From Aurantiochytrium sp. KH105 (Eukaryota > Sar > Bigyra > Thraustochytrida > Thraustochytriidae), in NCBI GenBank assembly GCA_003116975.1, contig BGKB01000146.1, positions 1 through 64,000 of the forward strand: a DNA stretch of 64,000 bases. The letters are read 5' to 3'. The notes under the pieces were generated by a model, which saw only the letters and a program-made list of their open reading frames with translations, had not been told where the DNA came from and ran no database searches. A program made the position numbers and the translations under genes. Of this stretch, positions 51,701-61,346 are shown one piece after another. Every line of letters begins with the position of its first letter. Position 1 is the stretch's first letter.

Positions 51701-52066
51701 AAGTGCAAGAAGGACTACACTGCGTACCTGGACACGACCCCGACGGCGACCATGTGCTTTTCTTCGCTTGACGAGATGGTTGACTTTGGTCATGACCCGT
51801 GCATGGTCGGCGTCAGCGTGAGAGACACGGCGAGCGGCGAGGAGATTTTGTTCATTCCGGACCACATTCCTCCTTGCGACAACGTGGTTCGCGTGCCTGC
51901 TACGAGCGCATATGCTGCGTTTTTCACGTCGACAGTGGGGTTTGTCAAGTGCGGCGTTTCGCCTTCAGAGTGTCCTCTGTACTCGGCCTTGCCGTCGACG
52001 TTTTGCGACCCGGTGCGCTCATACTCGGTGCAGCTCTCGTACAATGCACCAAGCTTTTGCGATTAA
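48704..52066 (+). CDS. secreted cysteine-rich two-half protein, array copy 3
   Basis: The gene encodes 1,120 residues, with a signal peptide like copy 2 (VAGVICAQKGAGQDPYEC). The same two-half order of landmarks is present (GDP/CDGRIDD, GER, GFCV, Cys block; then GDPK/CDGRNP, GERS, GFCV, Cys block). DNA identity to copy 2 is near complete across long stretches; for example the stretch around 50935-51370 matches 45241-45676 with about one difference. Divergent islands lie at the mature N-terminus, around 49370-49480, in the inter-half linker (about 50408-50465) and at the extreme 3' end. The C-terminus ends SFCD, shorter than the SFCGAN and SFCGDDN of its neighbours. The stop codon is followed at once by A8 and G19 tracts, so the 3' end may mark a recombination or assembly junction. 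Confidence 0.87.
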   Translation: MKTVKSALAAIVAGVICAQKGAGQDPYECNESELPLCGDDTDTLVFRTEADITTRQDCETCPIENPVPAALLPCCVAGADLDVTSECREIFAPVSAETAPFDYQTIDQVPPGTTITIPINISYSVTAENACARTCRLYGDPEGLSFCNVRKEFILCDGRIDDADSPDVCTQTEETCLSRKDYYGNACVWLPNNTNNFTWTSGSPCQMDPTLPPPVQLVYSRAPFNANNVGTLSYAVFATIGERGIITDVTFEFGGVNATINAVDCINSDGSTDGWTNPDAILPYLNVTTVLPGKQVIMDVLLEDMGVHLICQAMEGHAARLDIDTLYITTPRSALSSFTEDGFCVTSEMDTGEATQANLTENFHSYCLAKFSQNLLVCRALSKECTRRSFMPTVTEFCTNVAESKLDMSVSKCERKIKAQIQREINSKSSDDIWVVFYCRAIADGSSAVEQECIDNVYNFGFLEVFDETSGVLYNPTASVSCDEDASFEVSTDSCFSGVHVVTVDSNGGRTTIASIPASYLACGDDIVLTGADYPEIFVSGTDIVLQQCGLTDYCSAQNGFREVAAMEVLSAIVIDFVSSIRAGQEPVVCEVDSSDIVSSCPTQCCLLENDGAPICLNVAVASTPFCTDGGGGNAPDGTSCSDLIGSDAYVDISLELLEDQEDNFWVSTCCQTCAAWGDPKLVAFGGWSDTPAEWLMCDGRNPKKSCNFQQKMCTSQIDHLGNDCVWNDTIKDLMDGDRSMVSFYGSPCQPDWAAAESAGWLPNVTFFTNEDFGVRVFTGERSVLTAMEFNISDTGYHRFDPSGCFDEDSSSAASAWSSYGDAASSPEDDGFSTVCGDIDAGGLERSCAVTHTGSSAFMQFRCIRASHDDEYDGYRLNVQGISEFLPYSAKGGFCVSDDLEEYMGESSENEAAASHCGLENDDLGTRLTMGQTCKNIYHPTCTADEAEEAIRKWCRYSAVLPLDDVLSCASDIIDGGSADGMASRWVSRFCAQFPGEVSKCKKDYTAYLDTTPTATMCFSSLDEMVDFGHDPCMVGVSVRDTASGEEILFIPDHIPPCDNVVRVPATSAYAAFFTSTVGFVKCGVSPSECPLYSALPSTFCDPVRSYSVQLSYNAPSFCD

Positions 52067-52092
52067 AAAAAATGGGGGGGGGGGGGGGGGGG
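52065..52092. repeat. A8-T-G19 homopolymer tract right after the stop codon
   Basis: Eight A, one T and nineteen G in a row begin inside the TAA stop of array copy 3. It is the longest homopolymer in the window apart from the gap, and a candidate sequencing or assembly weak point. Confidence 0.9.
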
Positions 52093-52553
52093 TTATATGA
52101 GAATTGTTGAATTCCAAATTCAAAATGCAAAGGAGATAGGCGTCGTAGCGTTTGCTCATAAATTCACTTTCCGGTCTCTAGACTTGCATTCTATTTCCCG
52201 TCTCTGTCCTCTTTTCAGCTCTCACATTTGATTGAAATCAGAACAAGGGTGGGATTTGCGCTCGTTGCTGCAATGAACGCCAGCGGACAGGTCTTGCGTT
52301 CGACCGACAATAACATCGAGTGTGGCGCGGTCCAATGTGTTCACGAGAGTCGAAAGTTTGGAAGGGCGTCGCCTCAGGCGCGATCAACACCAGCAGTGAG
52401 TGTGCAACCGCCGATGCGTCTAGCTAGATGAATGCGCGTTGGTGGTCCATGCAGACTTGTCGCACCACAAAGAGGAAAAAATTTCAAAACAAGCCCGCGA
52501 TTTTTGGCAGAGTGATACTCGAGAGGCTGGCTCGGAGCGTTGTCAAGCACCGT

Positions 52554-52634
52554 TGACCAACCAACTTGACGGCAGCTTCCTCACTTACGTTGCTTAGCTC
52601 GGCTTGGCTGAAACTCGAGGCCGCGTGTCCGTCC
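52554..52634. repeat. spacer block shared with 46639-46725 (copy B)
   Basis: The same 20-base core and CCGCGTGTCCGTC element, about 490 bases after the stop of array copy 3. Confidence 0.75.
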
Positions 52635-53123
52635 GTGTCTGCGGTGCAGTTTCAAGACCCGAACTCAAGGCCCCTGAATACCACCTCGCTGTGTACACCC
52701 TGCCCGGGCCGCTCCAGGTCCCCGGGGTACACGGCGCGGGTCTTGGCGCCCCCAAAGCCCCGAGGTTCGGGAGCAGAGCCGGCGAGGAGCCGGCCGTTGA
52801 GACTCTTCGCCCCACAGCGCAAGATGGAGGCCCGAACCGCCAGGGACGGGCCGCGGGAGTCCCCTCCGCTTTCTCCATTTGTCTTCTTCGCTCCGGCACT
52901 GTGCCAAGATGGCTCTCGCGATAAATGGCCCTCCATCTCCCGCTCTCCGCCTATCGCGTTGATCGCGTCGGGAAAGAGCGTGTACGCCTCGCACCGCGTC
53001 GCGCTACTGGCGGAGGCAAAGGTCCCGCCTCCGGCTCGTGTCAAGTTGCGGCAGCTCGCCGTTCGAGGCCACTGCGTCACGGGGCCTGGATGAGGTCCCC
53101 GGGCCGTTACGTTTCGACGCAAG

Positions 53124-53278
53124 GCTTGAAGTGTCTGCGTCTTGAACTTTCTTCGAGAACGTACGGGTACGCAGGCCCAACTGCAAATCGTAGAGGAGTG
53201 GCTTGGAATGTCTGCGTCTTGAACTTTCTTCAAGAACGTACGGGTGCGCAGGCCCAACTACAAATCGAAGAGGAGTGA
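53124..53278. repeat. 77-base tandem duplication
   Basis: Two adjacent copies share TGTCTGCGTCTTGAACTTTC, AGAACGTACGGGT, CGCAGGCCCAACT and AGAGGAGTG with a few substitutions. The period is 77 (53132 to 53209). Confidence 0.88.
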
Positions 53279-54079
53279 GTGGGACGCGGGGACGCGAACC
53301 GAGAGCTTGGAGATTGGGGACGCCGGCGCTGTCCCGCCACGGTCGGAGTCACACCCACTCATCTCGAAAGTGTCCCGTGCGAATGCGAGCCTGGCTGGAA
53401 GCTTGGCCGGCCGTTGTTAGTAGCTTGGCTCGCTGGTTCTCAATGCCTGCGACCGCCCATGGCGGCGACCGAGGACTAACTCCCGCGGACCCCCGGGCGT
53501 GTCCCGTGCCGCCACCGGCCAGCCCGTCGTTTGGCGGTTAACAAGCAGGTGGTCTCTCCTTTCCCATCCCTTCCCTTCCCTTCGTGCATTTTTCGTAGAG
53601 TCGGTCCGGGCTGAGCCGCGGCAGCGCAAGTGCAACGGTGACTGCGGCTCTCTTCGAGTTCTCGCCCTGCTTTGGCCTGACTAGATAGATTGCGTGCGAG
53701 CCCCAGTGTGACTCGGGGCGGGGCCGGGACCTTGGCGAGTGCGGTCGCAACGGCGCGGACCTGGACGCAGTGGCGCATGGTGCCCCCGCGCGTTGGGCAC
53801 GAGCCAGGAGCTGGAGCACAGGCTAGACCAGGCCAGGCCAGGCCAGGCCAGGCCAGACCGCGCATCGACGGCGGCGAGGACGCAGCAAAACCGAAACAAG
53901 ACCAGCGACAAGAAAGCAAACCAAAAACGATCCCAACTGCAACACTACGACAAAAAAGCAGCATTGGCAGCGGGCAAGGCCATTCCGAGCAAGCAGAAGC
54001 GTGACTTCGAAGAAAGAAGAAAGAGTCAGACAAGCTTAAAAGGGCCAAGGTCAAGAGCGGGAGTTTACGAACACGAACC

Positions 54080-57000
54080 ATGAGAGGCCTCATGGCAGTC
54101 ATGGTGATGGCCACCTGCGCCCAGCAAGTATTTACGCAAAGCGACCCGTACGAGTGCGCGACGGAAACGACAACAACGTGTGCCGCGCTCGACGCGTTGA
54201 AGGTCGACGAGTTCGGCAACTACGAGGCCACACAGGCATCAGTGAGTAATGCGCGAGAGGACTGCGAGCTTTGCACAGACCCGACGTTAACCACTCTGAA
54301 TGCTTGCTGCGCAGTCGGCACCGATGCCAGCAGCGCGGCAGAGTGCCGTGAGATTCAAGTCCCTGTAACGGACGGTAAAAGCGATGCAAGTGTCGTATTT
54401 ACGACGGTCGAAAGTGTATACAGCGACGCACAATTGACAATTCCGATTGTAGTCTCCGAGGCAGAGACGGCCGAGAACGCCTGCGCACGCACCTGCAGGC
54501 TTTACGGAGACCCCGAAGGCATCTCTTTTTGCGGCGTTCGAAAAGAGTTCATCCTCTGCGACGGGCGCATCGATGACTCGAGCAACAGTGATGTATGCAC
54601 ACAAGACGCAGATACTTGCAGAGGTAGAAAGGACTATTACGGAAACCAATGCGTGTGGCTCCCGGACGACGGTGATAATCTCGAGTGGACGACAGGCTCG
54701 AAATGCCAAATGGACCCCACGCTTCCGCCACCCGTTCAGCTCGTGTACCGCCGCGCACCGTCAAACTCTGAAAACCAAGGCATTGGATATGCCGTCTACG
54801 CCACCGTTGGCGAGCGCGGCATCATCACCCATGTCACCTTCGAGTACAATGGGAAGAACTCGACGATTGACGCTGCCAAGTGCATTACGACGGACGGATC
54901 TACCGATGCCTGGACCAACCCAACTGAGATTGAACCGTACCTGACTGTCAGCTCAATTGTCTCGGACAAAAAGGTTGTCATGGATGTCGCGATCGAAGAC
55001 ATGGGTGTGCATCTCGTCTGTCACGCCATGGATAGCGGCAGGGGTCGTCTCGATATTGACACGCTTTACGTGACCTCGACTCGCGCATCAGTGCTTGAAA
55101 GCAGCGAGATCGAGGAAGGTTTCTGCGTCACCTCCGAGATGGACACCGGCAAAGCGACACAAGCCAACCTGACCGAGAACTTCCACTCATTCTGTCTCGA
55201 GAAATTCGCCCAGAATTTGCTCGTATGCCGCACTCTCTCCAAGGAGTGCTCGAGACTTTCCTACATGCCCACAGTGACCGAGTTCTGCACAAACGTGGCT
55301 AGATCGAAACTCGGCATGAGCGTTTCAAGATGCGAAAATAGACTCCAGAGTCAACTCGAGCGTGAGGTCAATAGCCAATCCTCGAGCAACATTTGGATTG
55401 AGTTTTACTGCAAGGCCGTATCGAATGGAGACAGCCAGCAAGAAGAGGAGTGCCTAAACAACGTGGACAACTTTGGCTTTGCGCAGGTCTACGATGAGAC
55501 CAGTGATGGGTTTTACGACCAGACCGCATCGGTCTCGTGCGACCTCGACGCCAGTTTTGAGGTCAATACCGACCCATGCTTTTCGGGTGTGAATGTTGTT
55601 CTCGTCGGAGGAAATGGAGACGAGACCACTATTGCATCGATTCCTCCCTCGTACCTTGCATGTGGCGAGGACGTCATCCTCACAGGTGCGGACTACCCGG
55701 AAATCTTCATCACTGGCACGGATATCTCGCTTCAGCAGTGCGGACTGTCGGCATACTGCAGCGCACAGAACGGCTTTCGCCAGGTTGCAGCCGTCGAAGT
55801 CACGTCGACAATCATGCTCTCCATGGGCGAGGAAGACATTCAAACCCCGGCAGTTTGCGAGGTCGAGTCCTCTGACTTCGTCAGCAGTTGCCCCACGCAG
55901 TGCTGCCTTCAAGAAAACGGAGGCGCTCCCACTTGCTTGAACGTATCCGTGGCCAGCACACCGTTTTGCACTAATGACAACGCACCGGATGGCAGCTCGT
56001 GCTCGGACCTAATTGGCTCCGAGGCTTACGTCGACATTTCTATCGAATTGCTCGATGACCCAGAAGATCCTGAGTGGGTCTCGAGTTGCTGCCATACGTG
56101 CGCTGCGTGGGGTGATCCCAAGCTCATTCCCTTTGATGGTTGGTCCGATGCTCCTGCAGAATGGCTCATGTGCGATGGTCGCAAAGCGGACAGCTGCAAA
56201 TTCAAGGAAGCGACGTGCGTCAAGCAAGACGATCACCTTGGCAACCCGTGCGTCTGGAACAAGACCATTGACGAGCTTCTCAAGAAGGATCGCAGCCTGG
56301 TTGGCTTTTATGGAAGCCCATGCCAGCCTGACTGGGAGAAGGCCGAAGACGCCGAATGGCTTCCCTATGTCACGCTCTTTTCGGACGGGGAAGATTTCGC
56401 CGTAAACGTCACTACGGGCGAGCGCAGTGTCTTGACGACTCTTGAATTCTACGTTTCCAAGACTAGTTATCATCGCTTCGATCCGGAACTGTGCTTCAAC
56501 GACAACCCCACGGGTGGTTCTGCCTGGTCTAGCCACGAGGGCGCCAGCAGCTCCCCGGCGGCTGATGGCCTAACTGCTTCATGCGGCCCTATCGACACGA
56601 ATGGTCTCGAGCGACCTTGTGCTGTGACGCATGACGCCACGGGTGTCTTTACGCAGTTCCGCTGCATCCGCGCCTCATTGGATGGCGTCTACGCTGGCCA
56701 CCGCCTCAACATCCAAGGTATCTCAGAGTTTCTTCCGTACACTGGCACTGAAGGCTTTTGCGTTGATGGGTCAATGGAAAAGTACATGGGCGATTCCACG
56801 GTGAACGAGAAAGCTGCCGACAAATGCGGTCTGGACAACGATGATATTTCGGACGACCGCCTCGCCTTGGGCCAGACGTGCAAGAACATTTACCACAAAA
56901 CATGCACTGCTGACGAGGCCGAGGAGGCCATTCGCAAGTGGTGCCGGTATTCGGCGGTCCTCCCGCTCGAAGATGCTCTCTCGTGTGCGACCGACATCAT

Positions 57001-57451
57001 TGACGACAGCAGCCCGAATGGCATGGCAAAGCGCTGGACGAATATCTTTTGCGAACAATTTCCGGGTGAGGTGAGCAGGTGCAAGAGGGACTACACCGCA
57101 TACCTGGACAAGACGCCGACGGCAACGATGTGCTTTTCGTCGCTGGACGAGCTGGTGGACTTTGGCCATGACCCGTGCATGGTCGGCACCAAGGTGCTCG
57201 ACTCTTCAAGCGGCGAGGAGATTCTCTTTATCCCGGACCACATTCCTCCTTGTGACAACGTTCTCCGCGTGCCTGCAACAAGTGAGTACGCGGCATTCTT
57301 CACATCCACCGTTGAGTTCGTCAAGTGCGGCGTCTCGCCTTCCGAGTGCCCATTGTACTCGGCTCTGCCGTCGACGTTTTGCGATCCGGTGCGCTCATAC
57401 TCGGTGCAGCTCTCTTACACTACACCAAGCTTTTGCGGCGACGACAACTAA
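54080..57451 (+). CDS. secreted cysteine-rich two-half protein, array copy 4
   Basis: The gene encodes 1,123 residues. A signal peptide (about 1-20, VMVMATCAQQ) is followed by DPYEC, as in copies 2 and 3. It has the same two halves: TCRLYGDPEG with CDGRIDD, GERGIIT and GFCVTSEMDTG, then TCAAWGDPK with CDGRKAD, GERSVLT, GFCVDGSMEKYMG and a C-terminal Cys block ending SFCGDDN. It is clearly closer to copies 2 and 3 than to copy 1 but diverged along its whole length, with more AT-ending codons, so it has escaped the recent homogenisation seen between 2 and 3. One segment near the 3' end (VLDSSSGEEILFIPDHIPPC) matches copy 2. Function is unknown. Confidence 0.88.
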   Translation: MRGLMAVMVMATCAQQVFTQSDPYECATETTTTCAALDALKVDEFGNYEATQASVSNAREDCELCTDPTLTTLNACCAVGTDASSAAECREIQVPVTDGKSDASVVFTTVESVYSDAQLTIPIVVSEAETAENACARTCRLYGDPEGISFCGVRKEFILCDGRIDDSSNSDVCTQDADTCRGRKDYYGNQCVWLPDDGDNLEWTTGSKCQMDPTLPPPVQLVYRRAPSNSENQGIGYAVYATVGERGIITHVTFEYNGKNSTIDAAKCITTDGSTDAWTNPTEIEPYLTVSSIVSDKKVVMDVAIEDMGVHLVCHAMDSGRGRLDIDTLYVTSTRASVLESSEIEEGFCVTSEMDTGKATQANLTENFHSFCLEKFAQNLLVCRTLSKECSRLSYMPTVTEFCTNVARSKLGMSVSRCENRLQSQLEREVNSQSSSNIWIEFYCKAVSNGDSQQEEECLNNVDNFGFAQVYDETSDGFYDQTASVSCDLDASFEVNTDPCFSGVNVVLVGGNGDETTIASIPPSYLACGEDVILTGADYPEIFITGTDISLQQCGLSAYCSAQNGFRQVAAVEVTSTIMLSMGEEDIQTPAVCEVESSDFVSSCPTQCCLQENGGAPTCLNVSVASTPFCTNDNAPDGSSCSDLIGSEAYVDISIELLDDPEDPEWVSSCCHTCAAWGDPKLIPFDGWSDAPAEWLMCDGRKADSCKFKEATCVKQDDHLGNPCVWNKTIDELLKKDRSLVGFYGSPCQPDWEKAEDAEWLPYVTLFSDGEDFAVNVTTGERSVLTTLEFYVSKTSYHRFDPELCFNDNPTGGSAWSSHEGASSSPAADGLTASCGPIDTNGLERPCAVTHDATGVFTQFRCIRASLDGVYAGHRLNIQGISEFLPYTGTEGFCVDGSMEKYMGDSTVNEKAADKCGLDNDDISDDRLALGQTCKNIYHKTCTADEAEEAIRKWCRYSAVLPLEDALSCATDIIDDSSPNGMAKRWTNIFCEQFPGEVSRCKRDYTAYLDKTPTATMCFSSLDELVDFGHDPCMVGTKVLDSSSGEEILFIPDHIPPCDNVLRVPATSEYAAFFTSTVEFVKCGVSPSECPLYSALPSTFCDPVRSYSVQLSYTTPSFCGDDN

Positions 57452-58339
57452 AGAGTAAGGTTCTACAAACCCGGGAAAACGGATGGCAGCTGGCGTGGCT
57501 AGCATGACAGGGGCTGAGGCAGGGAGACAGATGCCGCAAGTACGTACCATAGCAAAGCAAAGCATAGCGAAGCGAAGCGATCATCTTTGATTGCCCGCCC
57601 ATTGTGTCCCCCGTCGCAGGTCGGCCCAAACCGTCACTTGCAACTCAAAATGAAACCATTTTCAACTTTCTCATCGACTGTTCTTTTTGTCCCCTGTTTG
57701 ACTTATGGCGTGCGTGAAGAAAGCGAAGCAACCGCCGGCCATGCCGGTCGATAGAAGGCAGGCCACGCGGCCCAGGAGACAGCGCGGGTGGATCAATTGT
57801 CAACAACTAAGTTTTGCTTCCTTCGTCCTGGGCTGGCTGCCAGGTGTCTGGCTGGCCAGATGTCTCCTAGCCCGGCTCCAAACCGTCGCTCCCGACGTAG
57901 GAAGCGCAGCTGCACAAGAAAAGAGGTAGCCAGGCCCCGATGCCCGAGATAGCCTTCTGCCGAATGCCGCGGACGTCCCGGAGTGGTCTCGCAGGGCTTG
58001 CTTGCCTGCAGTTGCAGTTGCGCGGGGTGCCATCATCCCCATGCATCGCTGATTGCCAGGGAGGGCCTGGCCGGCGTGACGCGAGAGAGTCTTTCCCCTC
58101 CCAGGGCCGGCGCCTGCGTCGGCTCCGTCGCCGCGGTCGCGGGTCCATGGCGCGTGGTCAACCAAGTGTAAAAAGCACGGCGCGAGCTGCAGCTGCTGCT
58201 GCGGCTGCCTGCTGCAGCGGCGTGCTGTCTCCTCGCGCACCGCGACACCGAGTCCGAGTCCGTCCTGGCCGGGGCGACCCGGGGAAGCAGCTGCTGCTGC
58301 TGCTGCTGCAGCCAGCCGCCATGGCGGCGCGGTGCAGCT

Positions 58340-58410
58340 CGTTCGTTCGTTCGCTGCGTTCGTTCGTTCGATGGTTGGTTGGTTGGTTGGTTCGTTGTTT
58401 GGTTGGTTGG
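58340..58410. repeat. (GTTC)n/(GGTT)n compound microsatellite
   Basis: GTTC repeats followed by GGTT repeats with short interruptions. Confidence 0.9.
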
Positions 58411-59042
58411 GTTCCCGCCGGCGAGCGGCTTGCTGACCGAGTGCGAGACGTGCGAGACTATCCCAGATGGGCAATGCGAGCGAGCGAGCGAGGAGAGCTT
58501 TTCGGGGAGGGCGAATCGAGGCGGGGTGGGCGTGCAGGCAAGATGCCCGATTCGCGGGCGCGTGTCTGCGTGTGTGTAATCTTACAAGTAAGCGTGAGTG
58601 AGATTGACTGCTTCATTCCTGCCATGATTGTTTCTCTTTTCCTTGAGTCAGCAGCAGCAAGCAGCCAGAAGCCATGCTGCGCGGCGGTGACGGGGTCGCA
58701 GCCGCCACCGGCGGCAGCACAGGCTCCCGCTCGCTTCGATCCTTCGTCCGCTGCTGCTGCTGCCATGGCTGCTGCAGCTGCTGCTGCTGCTGCGCGACAA
58801 CAAGCGAGCGAGCGTGCGAGCGGAGGTTCGGAAGATCTGGGCTCGCATCTTATCCTCTTCGCATCGCCCGGCAGGCACACCCTGCGGCGAGCTAGCGGCG
58901 AGCCAGCGGCGCGGGACGGACGCGCGGGGGCGGCAGCGACTGCAGCCTGCAGCTGCAGTCGCAGCCTGCCTGCCTGGCAGCGCGCAGCACAGCTGCGAGC
59001 GCGGGCTTCGTCGTTTGGTGTTCGGAGCAGAATTCGAGGCTT

Positions 59043-59122
59043 TTTCAAATTTCAAATTTCCACTTTCAAACATCCCGCAAGGAGGTAGGTTTGAATTCGA
59101 ATTCAAAATTCAAAAATTCAAA
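59043..59122. repeat. AT-rich CAAATTT/GAATTCAAA patch
   Basis: Repeated TTCAAAT and GAATTC elements in an otherwise GC-rich spacer. The same words occur at 22683-22703 and 52107-52121. Confidence 0.65.
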
Positions 59123-60496
59123 TCTTCCTCCGTCCGTGCTTCCCCTCTTTCTTTTCCTTGGTTTTTCTTTTTCTTTTTCTTTTTCTATTTCTTTTAGAAC
59201 CGGGACGAGGCGAGGCGCGGCTGCGGAGGAGACAGCGTGCGCGGCGCGGGCAGCGAGCCGCTCCAGCTGCGCGGCCCCGCGGCCGCTGGCGGCGAGAGAG
59301 ACGCTACGCTGCACTGCATTGGGCTGCGCTGCGCTCCGCCGCCGCTGTTGCCTGCCTGCCGCGAGCATGCTCGCAGTGAGCGCAATGGCCGCTGCCGCGC
59401 GCGAAGAGGTCGCGAGAGGCCGCGCGCCTGTCTACACCGATACCTCCCTGCGGCGAGCTCCGCTCCAGGCCGTGCCGGGGCGGGGCGACGCGGCGGGCGC
59501 TGAGCTCGAAGCGCAGGCGCGCAGCCGCAGCGGCGTGGCAACGGCGGCGGCGCGAGACTCTGATTTTTCGAGTCGCCGACGCGCGGTTTGAATTCGCTCC
59601 CTCCTTTTCGACCTCCGCGCGTTTTCAAAGCACAATGCACGCACGGCGCTGTCAGCTGCTGCAGCAGCCATGGCAGCAGCCAGGCCCGCTCCAGGACGGA
59701 GAGAGACGCGCGCGTGCCGCGCCGCGCCGAGCTGCGCCGAGCCGAGCCGCCGCGCCGCGTCTCGAGACCCGCGGCCTGTGTCCGTCTACGTGCGAGCGAG
59801 CGAGAGCGTGTGTGTATGTATGGGCGGACCTCCATTGCCCGTTTTCCCGCCTTTTCGCCTTTCCGAAGTCTGTCGCTGGCCACTGTCGCGCGCCGCATCT
59901 GGCGGCTGCCGCCCCTCTCGACACCTCGAGCCTGTCCGAGGGCCCGGACTCCGTCGCGCGCGGTCGCGAGAGGGAGGGAGGGACGTCGTGGATCTGATCA
60001 TTCGCGACAATAAACAGCTTGCTCGTTCCGTTTGGTTCTGATCGGGCCTCCCCATCGAGGAGGGTTTTCTATTTCGAGACCCCGTATCGTCAGGTGGGTT
60101 GCGGTCGGCCAGAGGCTGCAGCATGCGGCAGCGGGCGGGTAAGAGATAGCAGATAGCGATGGCCCCGACGTGGCTTGGAGCCGTCTGTGCGTTGCCGCGC
60201 ACGTCGGCGCGCGTGGCGACGGCAGCTTCACTGGACGGGAGAGGGGTGCGCGAGACTCCCTAAAGTTGCATATTTCTGCGTTTCCGCGCGTTGCCTTTGT
60301 GAGCAACTGCATCCCCAGCAGCCGTTTGTATTGGTCATCGTCGCTTCGACCTCCTTTCCACGCTTCGCTATCGTTGTCGTCGCGAAAGCAAGCAAGTGCT
60401 TCACCTCTGCGGAGAAGACTATCTACGTGCTCGTGCTCGTGCCCTTACCCGCGCGCATTCCACCTCAGCAGGCGACACTACGGGTTGAGCCAGGCC

Positions 60497-61133
60497 NNNN
60501 NNNNNNNNNNNNNNNNNNNNNNNNNNNNNNNNNNNNNNNNNNNNNNNNNNNNNNNNNNNNNNNNNNNNNNNNNNNNNNNNNNNNNNNNNNNNNNNNNNNN
60601 NNNNNNNNNNNNNNNNNNNNNNNNNNNNNNNNNNNNNNNNNNNNNNNNNNNNNNNNNNNNNNNNNNNNNNNNNNNNNNNNNNNNNNNNNNNNNNNNNNNN
60701 NNNNNNNNNNNNNNNNNNNNNNNNNNNNNNNNNNNNNNNNNNNNNNNNNNNNNNNNNNNNNNNNNNNNNNNNNNNNNNNNNNNNNNNNNNNNNNNNNNNN
60801 NNNNNNNNNNNNNNNNNNNNNNNNNNNNNNNNNNNNNNNNNNNNNNNNNNNNNNNNNNNNNNNNNNNNNNNNNNNNNNNNNNNNNNNNNNNNNNNNNNNN
60901 NNNNNNNNNNNNNNNNNNNNNNNNNNNNNNNNNNNNNNNNNNNNNNNNNNNNNNNNNNNNNNNNNNNNNNNNNNNNNNNNNNNNNNNNNNNNNNNNNNNN
61001 NNNNNNNNNNNNNNNNNNNNNNNNNNNNNNNNNNNNNNNNNNNNNNNNNNNNNNNNNNNNNNNNNNNNNNNNNNNNNNNNNNNNNNNNNNNNNNNNNNNN
61101 NNNNNNNNNNNNNNNNNNNNNNNNNNNNNNNNN
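60497..61133. other. assembly gap (637 N)
   Basis: A run of N only. The right edge is followed by an AAAATAAAA-type tract and then a (GCT)n run, so the gap probably spans repeats. Confidence 0.99.
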
Positions 61134-61282
61134 CAACGAGAAAAAAAATAAAAATAAAAATGACAAGTATTGTCGCGAATTTTGCGCGTCAAGGGACGTC
61201 GGGTCGCCTGCCGCACCGCGCGCGCTTCTTCGCCTCGCCGCGCGGCCTCGCTGGATCCCTCCGTCCCTTACCATGCCCGCTC

Positions 61283-61284
<2 letters not shown>

Positions 61285-61346
<62 letters not shown>
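61285..61346. repeat. (GCT)20 microsatellite
   Basis: A perfect triplet run of about 62 bases, the longest triplet repeat in the window, 150 bases right of the gap. Confidence 0.95.

Larger units (their letters stand above)
52067..54079. other. 2.0-kb spacer between array copies 3 and 4, no gene supported
   Basis: It contains the second copy of the shared spacer block (52554-52634), a 77-base tandem duplication (53124-53278), CCTTC-type and GGCCA-type runs (about 53562-53582 and 53830-53854). Low-complexity ORFs only. Confidence 0.6.

Noticed and set aside
57940..59898. 382- and 234-codon ORFs in the spacer after array copy 4
   Set aside because: Simple-repeat translations (poly-Ala, poly-Leu, Arg-rich) overlapping each other.
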